64,000 bases of DNA from Platanthera guangdongensis. Lineage: Eukaryota; Streptophyta; Magnoliopsida; Asparagales; Orchidaceae. This document shows, piece by piece, positions 44,301 to 56,073 of the stretch. The position numbers and the translations under genes were made by a program. The stretch is taken from assembly GCA_039583875.1 (NCBI GenBank), contig CM077162.1, positions 166,117,220-166,181,219 on the forward strand, written 5' to 3'. The notes beneath the pieces are model-generated. The model was not told the origin of the DNA. It worked only from the letters and a program-made list of their open reading frames with translations, and did no database searches. Each line of letters starts with the position of its first letter. The first letter of the stretch is position 1.

Positions 44301-44520
44301 TAATGAGGTTATGTTTCAAACCCTTTACATAAGCCACTTGAGTAATTGTAATTTGGTTACTAGTAATGTTACCAAAGCCTTTGATGATTCCTTTTTCTGA
44401 ACCACCAAAGGTAACTTTAGGACCATCCTTGATTGTTGTATAGTCCTTCAGCAACCCCTAGTCCCAGTCATGTGCCTGGAACATCCACTGTCCAAGTACC
44501 ATATAGGGGCATGGCCACTT
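41368..44520 (-). pseudogene. pol: SIRE-like pol: protease, integrase, RT, RNase H
   Basis: Protease WYLDSGCSRHMTG lies near 44480-44520, then a frameshift. Frame 43801-44454 has the integrase zinc region (WHKRLTHLNYKTIGQ, CSACQKGK) and core start (LLHMDLFGPMPVHSLGRKVY, VVVDDYSRYSW). A TAA at about 43801 intervenes. The 742-codon frame 41518-43746 has [12 protein letters not shown] and [14 protein letters not shown] (remaining DDE residues), then RT with [30 protein letters not shown] and catalytic [10 protein letters not shown]. RNase H follows ([24 protein letters not shown]). A TAA at 41518 replaces Tyr; similarity continues to a TAG at 41368 (ADMFTNPLDETKFNKF). RT and RNase H look otherwise sound. 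Confidence 0.92.
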
Positions 44521-44623
44521 GGACTCACCTTACTTGGTGTAGGCTGATCCTGGATTTTGTCTCCTTCAGATAAGGCCATCAGCCCTTTGCACTAATTGTC
44601 CTCATGCTCATAAATTGAATTCA

Positions 44624-45847
44624 TCAACTGCATGAACTCATCTTCCTCCTCTTCAGCAAATAATCCAATATAAGCTTCAGCTTCTGAATTTGTTTCTGAG
44701 ATGACTGATCAGTCAAACTTTTGTCTTTCTTGGCAACAAATGACTTTTCCTTTTTGCCATTAAACTGTGTCTTCTTTCTGTCAGTTGACTCCTTCCTCTT
44801 TTCAGGACAGTCAGCCACTACATGTCCTTGTCTATTGCAACAATAGCATACTATCTTTGAGGATGTAGTTTTACTTGGCTTGGACTTTCTTCTGTCAATC
44901 CTTGATGACTTCCTGTTCTGATAGTAGTCATCTTTTGTCTGTGAAGTGGATGGCTTAGACCTCCACTGCATCTTCTTCAGAAACTTTTGAAAATGTCTTA
45001 TAAAAGCAGCAAAGTCTTCATCACTTTCACTGCTATCTGAATTCTTGATTTCTGAATTATCTGTGACAGTCTCTGCAACTACTTGAGGTGGAGATGGAGA
45101 CTTGCTTCTATACTTCCTAGTGGCTTCAGTCTTGAAGGCCACAGATCTTTCCTTGTGCTCCACTCTAGTAGTCTTCTCTTCCTCCTTTCTAGCCATTAAC
45201 TGCATTTCATAAGATAGCAGTTTTCCAAACAAGGTTGGAGGAGGAATATCAGCTAATTTGGCCATTTCCCTAATGTCAGAAATCATGGTGTCCCAGTCCT
45301 TAGTCAGGGATATTAAGAACTTGTCATTCAGCTCATAGTTGTCGAATTCTCTTCCATAGGACATCAATTCATTTACTATCCTATAGAAATTCTTGTAGCA
45401 TTCAGTAATGCTATCAGACTTTCCTTGTCTGAAGCTTTCATATTCCTGATTTAACAAAGACTTCCTATCTTGTCTTACTTCTTCTGATCCCTCCATATAG
45501 ACAATTAATGTGTCCCACATTTCTTTAGAAGTTTTACAGTGAATTAAATTCTGAAATGTTGCATCATCAATTGCACTAACAATAATATTCTGGGCCCTCT
45601 TGTCCATAGTGGCCAGAATAATTTCATCTTTAGTCATTTCTGAATAGTCTTTGGGAGTTCTCTGATTTGCATCCAGAATAGATACTCTCATTGGCACATA
45701 TGGCCCTTCTTTGACTGTGATGTATATTCTTGGGTCAAATGCTTCCATAAAGAGTCTAACCCTCTCTTTCCATATACCAAAAATCTCTTTTCTGCAAATT
45801 GGCAATTTCATGGATCCTAGCTCTTTGTGATTCTCAGTAGAACCCAT
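44624..45847 (-). pseudogene. gag: SIRE-like gag, 407 codons open
   Basis: The ATG at 45845-45847 starts MGSTENHKELGSMKLPICRK. The capsid core has FGIWKERVRLFMEAFDPRIY and SKEMWDTLIVYMEGSEEVRQ with LNQEYESFRQGKSDSITECY. An acidic stretch (NSDSSESDEDFAAFIRHF) precedes the CCHC knuckle CYCCNRQGHVVADC (about residues 335-348). After the knuckle the usual Lys-rich linker ends early in RRKMSSCS because of a probable frameshift near 44640, so the join to protease is lost. This is the most intact gag in the window. Confidence 0.9.
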
Positions 45848-45917
45848 TTTCTTGATTCTTGATTATTCTGATTCTGCCAACAGGATCTTTACTCGGACTG
45901 TTATGTCATTTTTGAGT

Positions 45918-45937
45918 AACCTCGCTTTGATACCACT
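45918..45937 (-). promoter_or_regulatory. SIRE-like primer-binding site
   Basis: The minus strand reads AGTGGTATCAAAGCGAGG directly after the LTR end ATTTCTTTCA. It is a variant of the Met-tRNA site with AAAGC for AGAGC. Confidence 0.88.
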
Positions 45938-47884
45938 TGAAAGAAATAGTGTCTAACCACCTAGAGTGGGGGTGAATAGGTGTTCTTTTTCTTTTTGACT
46001 TTAAAGGCAGAAATACTGTACAGAAAATTCAATTCTACAATAATCACAATACAACAACCATACAATCAAACATACACAGAGTGCACATAGGATTTATAGT
46101 GGTTCCCCAAGGTCTGGGTACATCCACTTTCCCCCTTCGCCTATCTAATAGTGTACTAGATTCGGCCTAACTTCTCCACTTCTTCTCAGATCCTCAGATC
46201 TTACACCTCAGAACCCCAAACATGTTCCTACAACTCAGAGTGTCCCCACTCCTACAACTCAGGCACAAAGCCTTACCACTCAGTCTTCACCAAGACCTAC
46301 ACTCAGGCTAACAGCCCTACCTCAGCCTTCAATCAAGGCCTACACTCAGAGAATAGAATATCCTACACTCAGGCACAAAATCCCTACCTCAGCCTTTATA
46401 GTTTAGGCTTACAACTCAGATCTATACAAGATCCTACAGAAAATAAAGTTTACAAAGTATATAACCACAACTCTGAAAGAGAGAGATGAGTTGACTGCTT
46501 CTTGATGAGTTCTTGGAAGAACTTGGCAGAGATCAACCTCCCTTGGCTTTCTTCAAAGCTTCTTGAATTAGAACACAGTAGGGTTGAATCTCCTGTGCAG
46601 ATGATCTTCAATCAACTGCTGTCTTGTGAATCAGATCTCAATCTGACTCTTACTTTGCAGCCTGGTTCAATAGCTGTTCTTCTTAGAAGGAGCTCTCACT
46701 CTCCAACTTCTTAGATCTTCTCTTGAAAGTCTTCTTCTTTGTTGTGTTGTCTTTCAATTCATTGATTACTTCTTCTGTTGAAGGAGAAAGGTCTTTAAAT
46801 AAGCTTTCTCCACGTGGCCGGCTGATCCGGTTTCTAACAACTTTCTGATGGCTCTGACAGTTGCAGTTGACCGATTGAAATGGCAGCTGTCAAGTCATCC
46901 AGTCACTTCTTGAAATCTCTGTCACTGTCTGAAAGTGTCGAGACAGATAGTCTTTATGTGTCGACACAAATAGACTAAGTGTCGACACAAGTAGACTAAG
47001 TGTCGACACTAGCCTTGTTGGTGTCGACACAACTCCTTGTGTTGTTGTAACAGCTTCTCGACACTGCTTCTTCAGAATGTGTCGACACTGATTCTGTGTG
47101 TCGACACAAGCCATCTGTTGAATGTGTCGACACTGATTGAGTGTGTCGACACAAGTACTTCTTCAATACTTAGTTGTTTTCTGCTGTGTGTCGACACAAC
47201 TCCTTTGTGTCGACACATCTTCTTGTGTTGAAACTTGCTAAGTGTCGACACATCTTCTTTGTGTCGACACATGCCTTCATGTGTTGAAACTTTGCTGAGT
47301 GTCGACACATACTCCTAGTGTCGACACATGTACTTGAACTTTGTTGAAGTTTGCTGAGTGTCGACACAGCCTCCTAGTGTCGACACATGTACTTGAACTT
47401 TGTTGAAGTTTGCTGAGTGTCGACACAGCCTCCTAGTGTCGACACGTTTACTTGAACTTTGTTGAAGTTTGCTGAGTGTCGACACAGCCTCCTAGTATCG
47501 ACACTTTTGCTGTCGACAAAGTTTCTCTGGGTGTCGACACTGCCTCTAAGTGTCGACACAGATAATGTTGACAATTCTTCACTCCGTGTCGACACTACCT
47601 GTATGTGTCGACACTTTTCTTCTGGTGTCGACTCTGCCTTCCTGGTGTCGACACAATTACTCCAAGTGTCGACACAGCTTCTCTAGGTGTCGACACAAGC
47701 CTTCTTAAGTGTCGACAATTTTCTTCTAGGTGTCGACACATGGACTTAGAATCTTTTATGCTTTCCCTGCAATTACTTAACCTGAACACATAAACTTAAA
47801 GCACATAAAATACATCTTGATGTATATCATTGAGTAGGGTGAGGCTTCTTCAAATCAGGTACATATATTCCAATGTACCCAACA
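45938..47884 (-). repeat. SIRE-like 5' LTR
   Basis: Matches the 3' LTR along its length, with the hairpin array at 46180-46440 and the palindrome array at 46932-47740. It is about 60 bp shorter, mainly from a lost repeat unit in the palindrome array. A TTATTTAAAG stretch near 46793-46803 (minus) is a possible TATA box. Confidence 0.94.
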
Positions 47885-47909
47885 GAAACTTTTTGTTAGG
47901 GGGAGTGAC
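47885..47909 (+). other. Gypsy unit 1 internal end and polypurine tract
   Basis: After the TSD GAAAC come TTTTTGTTAGGGGGAGTGAC and then LTR 2. The AGGGGGAGTGAC stretch is the polypurine tract, also present before LTR 3 at 56062-56073. Confidence 0.88.
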
Positions 47910-50720
47910 TGTAACGCCCCGGATTTTTTTTTCTTGTTGAATGATTGCATACGCTTGATGGGCGTTGCGTTGGCTCTGACCGTTGTTTGAGCATGGTTTT
48001 TACGCGGGCTTTCGAGTGGCTGTTTTAGTAGCCTAGTTGCACGGTTCCCCAGCAAGCCGGAGTCTATTTTTGGGGACTCGGTGAGGCCTCTTAGGGAATG
48101 CATGCACTTTCTCGAGCCTGAGTCGTGTTGCTCAAAACGGGTTGATTGTATGGCATTTTGTATGGAAGATATGGAGTTAGTAGATAAAAGCATGTTTGCT
48201 GGTTTTTACCCCCTCAGGTGCCAAAATTATGGCTGCAGTATCTTATAGCACGGGAGAGGTGTAAGAGGTCAAAGACCTGGAGCGCATTTGGGTGACATGG
48301 CCTGGGACACGGCCGTTTCCCAGGGCATGTCGGGGTACACGGCCTGTGACACGGGCGTGTCACAGGGCGTGTCCCGGATGTTCGACGAATTTCGGTGACA
48401 AAGTTCACTCGACGAGTGTCGAGTGTCGAGAGAAGGGGTACACGGCCTATGACACGGGCGTGTCACAGGGCTTGTCCCGCTCTCGACGAACTTTGCTCGA
48501 CGAAATTCACTCGACGAGTGTCAAGTGTCGAGAGAAGGGGTACACGGCTTGTGACACGGGCGTGTCACAGGGAGTGTCCCGCGGTCGACGAACTTCACTC
48601 GATGAATTTCGCTCGACGAGTGTTAAGTAGGTGTGACACGGCTTGGGACACGGGCATGTCCCCAGGCCGTGTCCTTCTCGAGTTGTTTGGCAGGTACTGT
48701 GGGCTGTGTCACGGCCATGTGACACGGCCATGTAGATAGGCGTGTTCAGTGACACGGCCGGTGCCACGGGCGTGTCAATGGCCGTGTACTGTTTGGAGGT
48801 GAGGCGGTTGCCCACCGCTTAAGTGACACGGCCTGTGACACCGGCGTGTCACACGGCGTGTCAGGGCCGAAAATCAATTTTTCAGTTTTTTTGTGCCGTT
48901 CATTTCTCTGATTCTGGATCAAACGGTCCAGCACTGTTCTGAAAGATATAAGACCGAGAAAGAGATTCTTTCTCCTCACTTATCCCTTTCTTCACCTTCT
49001 TCTTCATTCTCAAAGAGAAAGCAAGGGAGAAAAGCTAAGGCAAGGGAAGGAAAGAGAGGAGCAGCTGTCGCGATGTCATCTCGGTTCAGGCAAGCGGTGT
49101 TCTTCACCCTTGCCAATCTTGTTTTCTTGTTCTTTGATTGTGCAAGTTTAGCTAGCTTTCCCTTTTCAATTTTACTAGCTTGTTCTTCTTGTTTTGCACC
49201 TCACTTTTGTCTAAATATGTTAGCCTTGTTACTCTTACTTTTGTTTGGTACTCACAAGCATAAATCCTCTTGTTCCTTCAAGTATTATATGCTTACCGCC
49301 TAATTATCTAATTTCCCTATGCTCAATTCTTTCTTATGCATGTAATTCTTAATTTATTCATGTAGCTTTACGTTTCTCATTCATGTACTTTTTGCTTGTT
49401 CATGTGATTCCTTCTGGTTCATGTCATAGTCATGTTAAGATAAGCTTGTTGGTTTGGTCAGCGTTGTTACTGGTGGAGTTCGCTTATGGTGAAATAGATA
49501 CCCAAACTCTATCAAGTTAATATAACTTGGGTGATTTGTGGTCATGTTTGGGAACGATGTAGTGAGTGTGTTGAGGTTGGATTATGAAGAGTTTTGAGCT
49601 CGCGTCGTGCGTTTGGTGTGTGGTGTCATTTGCTGGCTCTGTGAGGGGCGGTGTGGTAATACCTTGGTGCCCACCGTTTATTGCCCCAGAGAGGGGGTTG
49701 TGCTTTGTGGAGCGTTGCACCTATTTTGGCCCGATCTGGCCCGGTGCGTTGCACTTCTGGGCTACCACAGTTGAGCCCTTGAGTATTGATGACTTACCAC
49801 TACCACAAGTGCACGTGTTCGACGTGTGAGGTTATACGGTTATGGTGTTGGCATATGTCGTCTTGTTGCTACTGCAGGTTTGGGCAGGGCATGAGGGTTG
49901 TTATACGCACTTTGTGTGTTTTACGCGTTGGGATGGCAGTGTTTGACACTTAGTTTCCACCCTGTTCTTTCCACTCGTTTTATATGAACATTGCTATAGG
50001 GTCGGTAAGCCCCTTCGTCATATTTTATGAACTTAATGCTCTATGTTGTAGCCTTGATGATTGCTAAGGTGTTCTTTCTTGAATGCCTCAGGTGCAGGTT
50101 GTAGCCGGTTGAGCGGCTAGAGTTTGGTGAAATTTAATTGGAGCTTGTCGAGCTTGTTGGGCGAGGTAGTACTTTACTTTATTGTACAGACATATATACG
50201 CCCCAATGGGTTCGTGTCAGCTTGTTGGCGCCCATTGGTGGTTTTCTTTACTTGCTACATATGAATGCTAGACTGCTAATCTGAATCATTTGGATGAAAT
50301 GAGATCTACTTGCTCTTGGGAAGGATTTATGCTAGGTTGCATTAGATATTTTAAAGTTAAACCAAACCTACTATTCTATGTCATGCATACATGTTTTGGT
50401 AAACTAAGACGTATTTCCAAACCACGTAAAAACAGACGATTTCCTATGGTATAATAAATTTAGAGTGTATATAGGAAAAATCACAACTAACGTAAATTAT
50501 TTTCCGCCGCGTACAACCACATTTTGCTCTACTAGGCCGAGGGATACGACCATCAAACTCAACGGTTTTCTTGCATATAACTGATGATTTTACTCTAGTC
50601 TAATAAGTGTAAAGGTTTGCCTGAGCGTGTGCAGTTATCCCCTGCACGATGTGGCATCATAACCCATTTTTCCTCTTGCTCTGATACGACGTGCTCGTTG
50701 AGGAAATACGGGTTGTGATA
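47910..50720 (+). repeat. Gypsy array LTR 2 (shared middle LTR)
   Basis: Starts TGTAACGCCCC and ends GGTTGTGATA, the last bases mutated from GTGACA. It is the 3' LTR of unit 1 and the 5' LTR of unit 2. The palindrome block lies at about 48285-48870. Confidence 0.93.
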
Positions 50721-50733
50721 GTTGGTATCAGAG
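50721..50733 (+). promoter_or_regulatory. Primer-binding site, Gypsy unit 2
   Basis: GTTGGTATCAGAG follows LTR 2 with no mutation. Confidence 0.92.
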
Positions 50734-50879
50734 GGAGGTTTACTTGACAATTGGTCGAGCAAACTTTCCTTTTAGTAAACATTATTAATCATCATATCAT
50801 ACACACACCGAGGTGCCATCAGTACGTCTTGGCCGAAGCACGAACACTACACTCATGGCATGAACAGAAGTATACAGGG

Positions 50880-51051
50880 CATATTATGTAGTATGAGATG
50901 CATAATATGTGGTTGTATATGGATCCACCACAGGGGCAATATGTGAGGGTTATGTAGTATGGGATGCATAACCTCACCACATGAATGCGACTAGCACGTT
51001 TTCTTTTATTCGTTGCATGCAATGCTATGTAGTATGGGATGCATAGCATTG
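50880..51051 (+). other. Three leader stem-loops with a common loop, unit 2
   Basis: Stems CATATTATG/CATAATATG (50880-50909), GGTTATG/CATAACC (50948-50973) and CAATGCTATG/CATAGCATTG (51020-51051) enclose TAGTATGAGATG, TAGTATGGGATG and TAGTATGGGATG. The third stem is perfect here, whereas unit 1 has one mismatch. Confidence 0.85.
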
Positions 51052-51393
51052 TGATGCGTACGACCGCTCATGGCATGCATTAAGGCCTTTTCTAGAATAC
51101 ATAGCACAGCATGCATAACATAACATTGCATGAGCACAACGTGCTAAGCTAAAGATTTACATGATGACACTTGTACACACATGGTTTTGGGTCAAATAAA
51201 TGCATGCATTCATCGTTTAGGCACAAGTTAGTGGGATGACGGTGAGTCATCTTAGGTTAGGCATAACATCATTCTCAAACTCCCAGAGCAAGTTAGCAGT
51301 TGATGTTCATATTTATATATGTATTGTCTGTACAGCGTCGTTATGTGTTGATTGTTGGGTTTGAGTTTGATTTAGAGTAAAATTGTTTATAGG

Positions 51394-52610
51394 ATGTCGA
51401 AGCGTCCAGTGAAAAGGCAGACTCCCCAATCTGAGGGCGAGTCTTCGGGCACGCAGAATAATGCCCTGATGGATAGTCTACGACAAAGTAATGATGCTTT
51501 GACTAGGCAAGTGCAGGATGTGCAGTCCCAGCTCCAAACTATGTCATCAGTGATGTCTGGGCTTGCACCAAGAGTGCAAAAGCCTGTCAGAGGCCCCGTT
51601 GTTTCTACTCCTTCCGTGACGTTGATACCCACAGTTGTGATTCCTCCTGCGATGATTTTTATCTCGCAGTTTTAGCGACTTGGACCACCTACCTATAATG
51701 GCAAAGCGGACTTTGTGATCTTGGATGATTGGGTGATCACGTTGGAAGAAATGTTTGTCTATTCTGGCGTTACCGAGGACCAGAATGTGATGCTTGCCGC
51801 CTACCAACTAAAAGGACTGGCAAAACGTTGGTGGTTGCGAGAAAAGGAAAGCTTAGTGGCGGGATGTTCATGGGAAGTCTTCAAAGAAATACTACGACGC
51901 AAATTTCTGCCGTCGGTCGAAAGGGACCGCCTGATGAATGACTTCTTGTACCTGAAGCAGAGGAAACTCACAATTAGTGAGTATGAAATTGAGTTTAGCA
52001 AGCTAAGTCGGTTCGCTCCGGGCCTGGTGACTACGGAAGCTGACCGAGTGAAGAGATTTCTTGGCGGACTCCAGAGCGATGTCCAGCAGTCCGTAAGCGC
52101 TTATGGAGCGACGAGTTATACCAGTGTGGTTGAGGTTGCTTTGAAGGTTGAAGCTTTAGAAAATGTAAAACAAAGAGGGCAGTTGATGAGGAAGGACAAG
52201 AGAAAGCTAGTGGAAGGGAAAAGCTCCCAAGAAGCTACTGGGAGAAGGAAGAATAAGGAGACGTGTAGCTTCTGTGACCGGTCAGGTCACCCGTTTGAGA
52301 GATGTTTCAAGCGATTGGGAATGCAGAAGAAGGAGAAGGTGCGCGCCATTCAGGGTGCGCCAACCAGAGAGTTGGAGTGTGCAGTATGTGGACGAAAGGG
52401 GCATGAGACTTCCCGTTGCTGGGCCAAAGAGAAAGCCTGTTATCAGTATAGCAGACAAGGACATCTCAGAGCAAGGTGCCCGCAGATCCAACCTGTTTTG
52501 CACCCCGTACCACTCCAGGCCTTACCTCCACCGCAGCCGGTGGACAAAGGAAAGGGGAAGTTAAATGTGATCTCTTCAGAGGAATCTCAGATGTCACCTC
52601 AGGTTATCTC
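51394..52610 (+). pseudogene. gag: Gypsy unit 2 gag
   Basis: Starts MSKRPVKRQTPQSEGESSGT. A TAG at about 51673 (Gln in unit 1) splits off the first 93 codons. The following frame is open through the capsid core, RVKRFLGGLQSDVQQSVSAY and three knuckles: CSFCDRSGHPFERC, CAVCGRKGHETSRC and [14 protein letters not shown], the last with its second Cys changed to Tyr. Gag and the protease start share this frame to 52743. Confidence 0.88.
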
Positions 52611-53110
52611 AGGAAAATTTAAGGTAAAGAACTGTTGGGCGCGTGTTCTCTTCGATTCTGGCACGACCCATTCATTTGTGGCTCGAACATTTGTGGATCG
52701 GTATCGTTTGACACCAGATCGAGTGGGGAATGCCTTTTGGTGAGGTTTCCTTCCGGTTCTTCTGTGGTTGCAGACTGGGGTCTTCTTGATTGTCCCATTT
52801 TATTGGGGGATTTCTTAGCGAAGCTGATTTGAAGGTGATCGATTTGGAAGATTTTGACATTATCTTGGGCATGGACTGATTATCCCGCTATGACGCCGTC
52901 ATCCAGTGCAAAGGAAAGTTCTTGGATTTTATCAAGGACAATGTTCAGCCGGGAATTGTTTATGGTGATTCATGCCAGGATTCTCCAGGTATTTCGGCGG
53001 TATGTGTTCGGACGTTGTTTGTTTCCGACTGTTTTGCTTGTCTAGTCTCAGTTGTGGGGACTAGTATTGTTTTGCCGCGTTTGGAGGAGATTCCTGTTGT
53101 GCGTTAGTTT
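52611..53110 (+). pseudogene. pol: Gypsy unit 2 protease (frameshifted)
   Basis: VLFDSGTTHSFVARTFVDRY carries the DSG motif (Ala to Thr next to it). Base losses near 52738 and 52826 move the frame twice, and GMDWLS reads GMD-stop-LS at about 52876-52880. A TAG at 53105 ends the region before RT. Non-functional. Confidence 0.86.
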
Positions 53111-54050
53111 CCAGATGTTTTTCCTAGTGATCTTCCTGGTCTTCCACATGATCGTGATGTCGAGTTTGTCATTGATTTGGAGCCGGGTACGCGGCCTATT
53201 GCGAAAGCGTCGTATAGAATGGCCCTGTGTGAGCTAGCAGAGTTGCGTACCCAGCTGGATGACTTATTGGCAAAGGGGTTTATCAGGCCAAGTTCATCAC
53301 CTTGGGGTGCACCTATGTTATTTGTGAAGAAGAAAGATTGGTCGATGCGGCTTTGCATCGATTAACGGGAATTGAACAAGGTGACGATTAAAAACAAGTA
53401 CCCACTTCCAAGAATTGATGATTTGTTTGATCAACTGCGTGGCAGTTCAGTATTCTCGAAGATTGATCTCCGCTCGGGCTATCATCAGCTAAAGGTCCGG
53501 GAGTCTGATATTCCGCGGACTACGTTTCGATCGAGACAAGGCCATTTTGAATTTCTTGTGATGTCGTTTGGTTTGACCAACGCACCATCAGCCTTCATGG
53601 ATATGATGAACCGGGTGTTCAAGGACTTTTTGGATAGGTTTGTGGTGGTTTTTATTGACGACGTTCTTGTCTACTCCCGCAGTGCTGAGGAGCATGAATA
53701 GCATCTGCAATTGGTGTTGACCACTTTGCGCGACCAAAAGTTGTTCGCCAAGCTAAGCAAATGCGAGTTTTGGTTGCCTCAGGTTGTATTTCTCGGTCAT
53801 GTTATTAATCAACATGGAATTTCAGTGGATCCCGAAAAGATTGCTGCAGTCATGGAGTGGAGGAGATCGGAGACACCCAAGGAGATTCGGAGCTTCTTGG
53901 GATTGGCCGGCTATTATCGTCGATTTGTAGAAGGGTTTGCTACCTTAGCTGCACCTTTGACTCGCTTAACCCAGAATAATGTGGCGTTTGATTGGAATGA
54001 CAAGTGTGAGGCATCATTCCTTGAACTCAAGAACAGATGATGTACCGCTC
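53111..54050 (+). pseudogene. pol: Gypsy unit 2 reverse transcriptase
   Basis: The fingers are interrupted by a TAA at about 53363 in CIDYREL. The next frame is open with [33 protein letters not shown] and [19 protein letters not shown], so both catalytic Asp residues are kept, unlike unit 1. A TAG at 53699 replaces Gln after EEHE. The thumb ([38 protein letters not shown]) is open. The TGA at about 54038 is shared with unit 1. Confidence 0.88.
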
Positions 54051-54537
54051 CTGTGTTGATATTACCGACAGAAGGGATAGATTATGAGGTTTTTGTGGAT
54101 GCATCGCACGTTGGACTTGGATGTGTTTTAATGCAAGATAAAAAGGTGATTGTGTATGGGTCTCGGCAGTTGAAAAGTCATGAAAAGAACTACCTGAAGC
54201 ATGATTTGGAGTTCGCAGCGGTAATATTTGCATTGAAGTTGTGGAGACACTTACTTTACGGCGCGCAGTGTAAAATCTTTACGGATCATAAAAGTTTGAA
54301 GTACGTCTTCACGCAAAAGGAACTTAATCTGCGCCAACGGTAATGGCTTGAATATGTAGCTGATTATGATGTGGAGATTCAGTATCATCCCGGGAAAGCT
54401 AATGTTGTGGCCGATGCTTTGAGTCGGAAGACAGGTAAATTATTTAATCTTTCGGCCGACCGTCTAGTGGAGGAATTTCTATTGATGGATATTTCCGTGG
54501 GAAGATATGAACCGCAAAGTCATTCGGCAGTAGAATA
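54051..54537 (+). pseudogene. pol: Gypsy unit 2 RNase H
   Basis: [20 protein letters not shown] keeps the first catalytic Asp. [20 protein letters not shown] is intact. A TAA at about 54342 replaces Arg before [18 protein letters not shown]. The end SAVE plus TAA (54534-54537) matches unit 1. Closer to active than unit 1 but still broken. Confidence 0.88.
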
Positions 54538-55975
54538 ACCTTCATGGATGGTGCTTGCAAGACAACATCAAAAGGAGGATCCTGATCTTTTACATTTATT
54601 TCTTCGGACTGAAAAAGGTGAATTATCAGATTTTGCTATTGATGGCGCATGAACGTTAAAATATCGCGGTCGATTTTGTATCCCCGCAGTTGGAGACATT
54701 CGAGATATGGTGTGTAGGGAAGCGCATGGCTCAAGTATGGCCTACCATCCAGGCTCAACTAAAATGTACCGTGATTTGAAACAAATTGTCTGGTGGTATG
54801 GAATGAAAAGAGATATAGCACAATTTGTATCTGAATGTCATACCTGCAAGCGTGTGAAAGCTGATCGTGGGAGGTCTGGTGGCAAGTTGACACCCTTGGA
54901 GATTCCAACATGAAAGTGGGAAAGCATTTCAATGGATTTTATTACAGGCTTACCAAGACCTCCACGAGGACATGACTCCGTATGGGTGATCGTGGATAGG
55001 TTGACCAAGTGTGCTCACTTCATACTATTTAAGATCAACTACCCGATGAAGACAATAGCGGAGCTATATTTGAACGAGATCATACGACTGCATGGTGTGC
55101 CAGTCAATATCATTTCAGACCGGGATTCCCGATTTACTTCTCGTTTCTGGAAGAGTCTACAAGAGGGTTTGGGGACGGATTTGAGGTATTCCACTCCTTA
55201 CCACCCTCAGACGAATGGCCAAACGGAACGAGTAAACTAAATAGTGGAAGATATGATTCGATGCTACATTCTTGAGTATGGCGGAGCATGGGATGAACGT
55301 TTGCGCCTTATGGAATTCGCATATAATAACAGCTATCAAGAAAGCTTGCAAATGGCTCCGTTCGAAGCTTTATATGGGCGACGATGTCGGACTCCCCTAT
55401 TTTGGGCTGAGGTTGGCGAGCGGCCTTTGTTGGGCCCATAGGCACTCGAGGACATGGAAGTTGTCGTACGACTTATTCGGGAGAAGCTCCGGATCGCCCA
55501 AGAGCGATATGAAAAGTACGCCAACTGGCGAAGGTCGGAGTTAGAGTTTGCTGTGGGGGATTTCGTCTTCCTGAAAGTCTCCCCAATGGTTGGAACTAAA
55601 AGGTTTGGAAAAGAGCGCAAATTAGACCCAAGATTTGTGGGTCCCTTCAAGATTCTTACGCGGGTTGGTGCATCCGCTTACAAAGTCGAGTTACCCGTGA
55701 ACTTTCCTGGTGTTCACGACGTGTTTCATGTCAGCCAACTTCGAAAGTGTGTGCGGAATGACAAGCAAGTTTTGGACTTTGTGCCGCAGTTGGCGCCGAA
55801 CCTTTCTTATGTAGAGATGCCCATCCGTATTTTGGACTCCCAAGATCGCGTGTTGCGGAAAAAAGAAGATTCCTATGGTCAAGGTGCTATGGAAAAATCA
55901 GAATGTGGAAAGCGCGACGTGGGAGCTCGGGTCAACGATGAGGGCGGCTCACCCTCATTTGTTCCCATAAATTAA
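54538..55975 (+). pseudogene. pol: Gypsy unit 2 integrase with shifted chromodomain-like tail
   Basis: A TGA at about 54650 precedes the zinc domain (SSMAYHPGSTKMYRDLK, ECHTCKRVKADR). The TGA at 54911-54913 is shared with unit 1. The core is open at 54932-55240 with all three catalytic positions ([34 protein letters not shown]). A TAA at 55239 and a TAG at 55439 break the C-terminal domain. The last frame (55454-55975) holds GDFVFLKVSPMVGTKRFGK and GVHDVFHVSQLRKC. As in unit 1, an A-run at about 55858-55865 puts the chromodomain-like end out of frame. Confidence 0.88.
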
Positions 55976-56073
55976 GCTGCTATGTGAATTGGTGTTTTTG
56001 TTTGATTACTTCTTTAATTGATATATGAAGTATTGAAAAGTTTCGAGGCGAAACTTTTTTTAGGGGGAGTGAC

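Larger units (their letters stand above)
35784..47884 (-). mobile_element. SIRE/Maximus-like Copia, full length 12.1 kb, TSD GAAAC
   Basis: LTRs at 35784-37790 (2007 bp, 3') and 45938-47884 (1947 bp, 5') bracket gag, pol and an accessory ORF on the minus strand. GAAAC at 35779-35783 and 47885-47889 is the TSD. Gypsy unit 2 shows the empty site (CGAGGCGAAACTTTTTT near 56045-56060). The element landed just upstream of the Gypsy polypurine tract. Large size, extra ORF after pol and TGTTGGG LTR start point to the SIRE/Maximus lineage. Confidence 0.95.
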
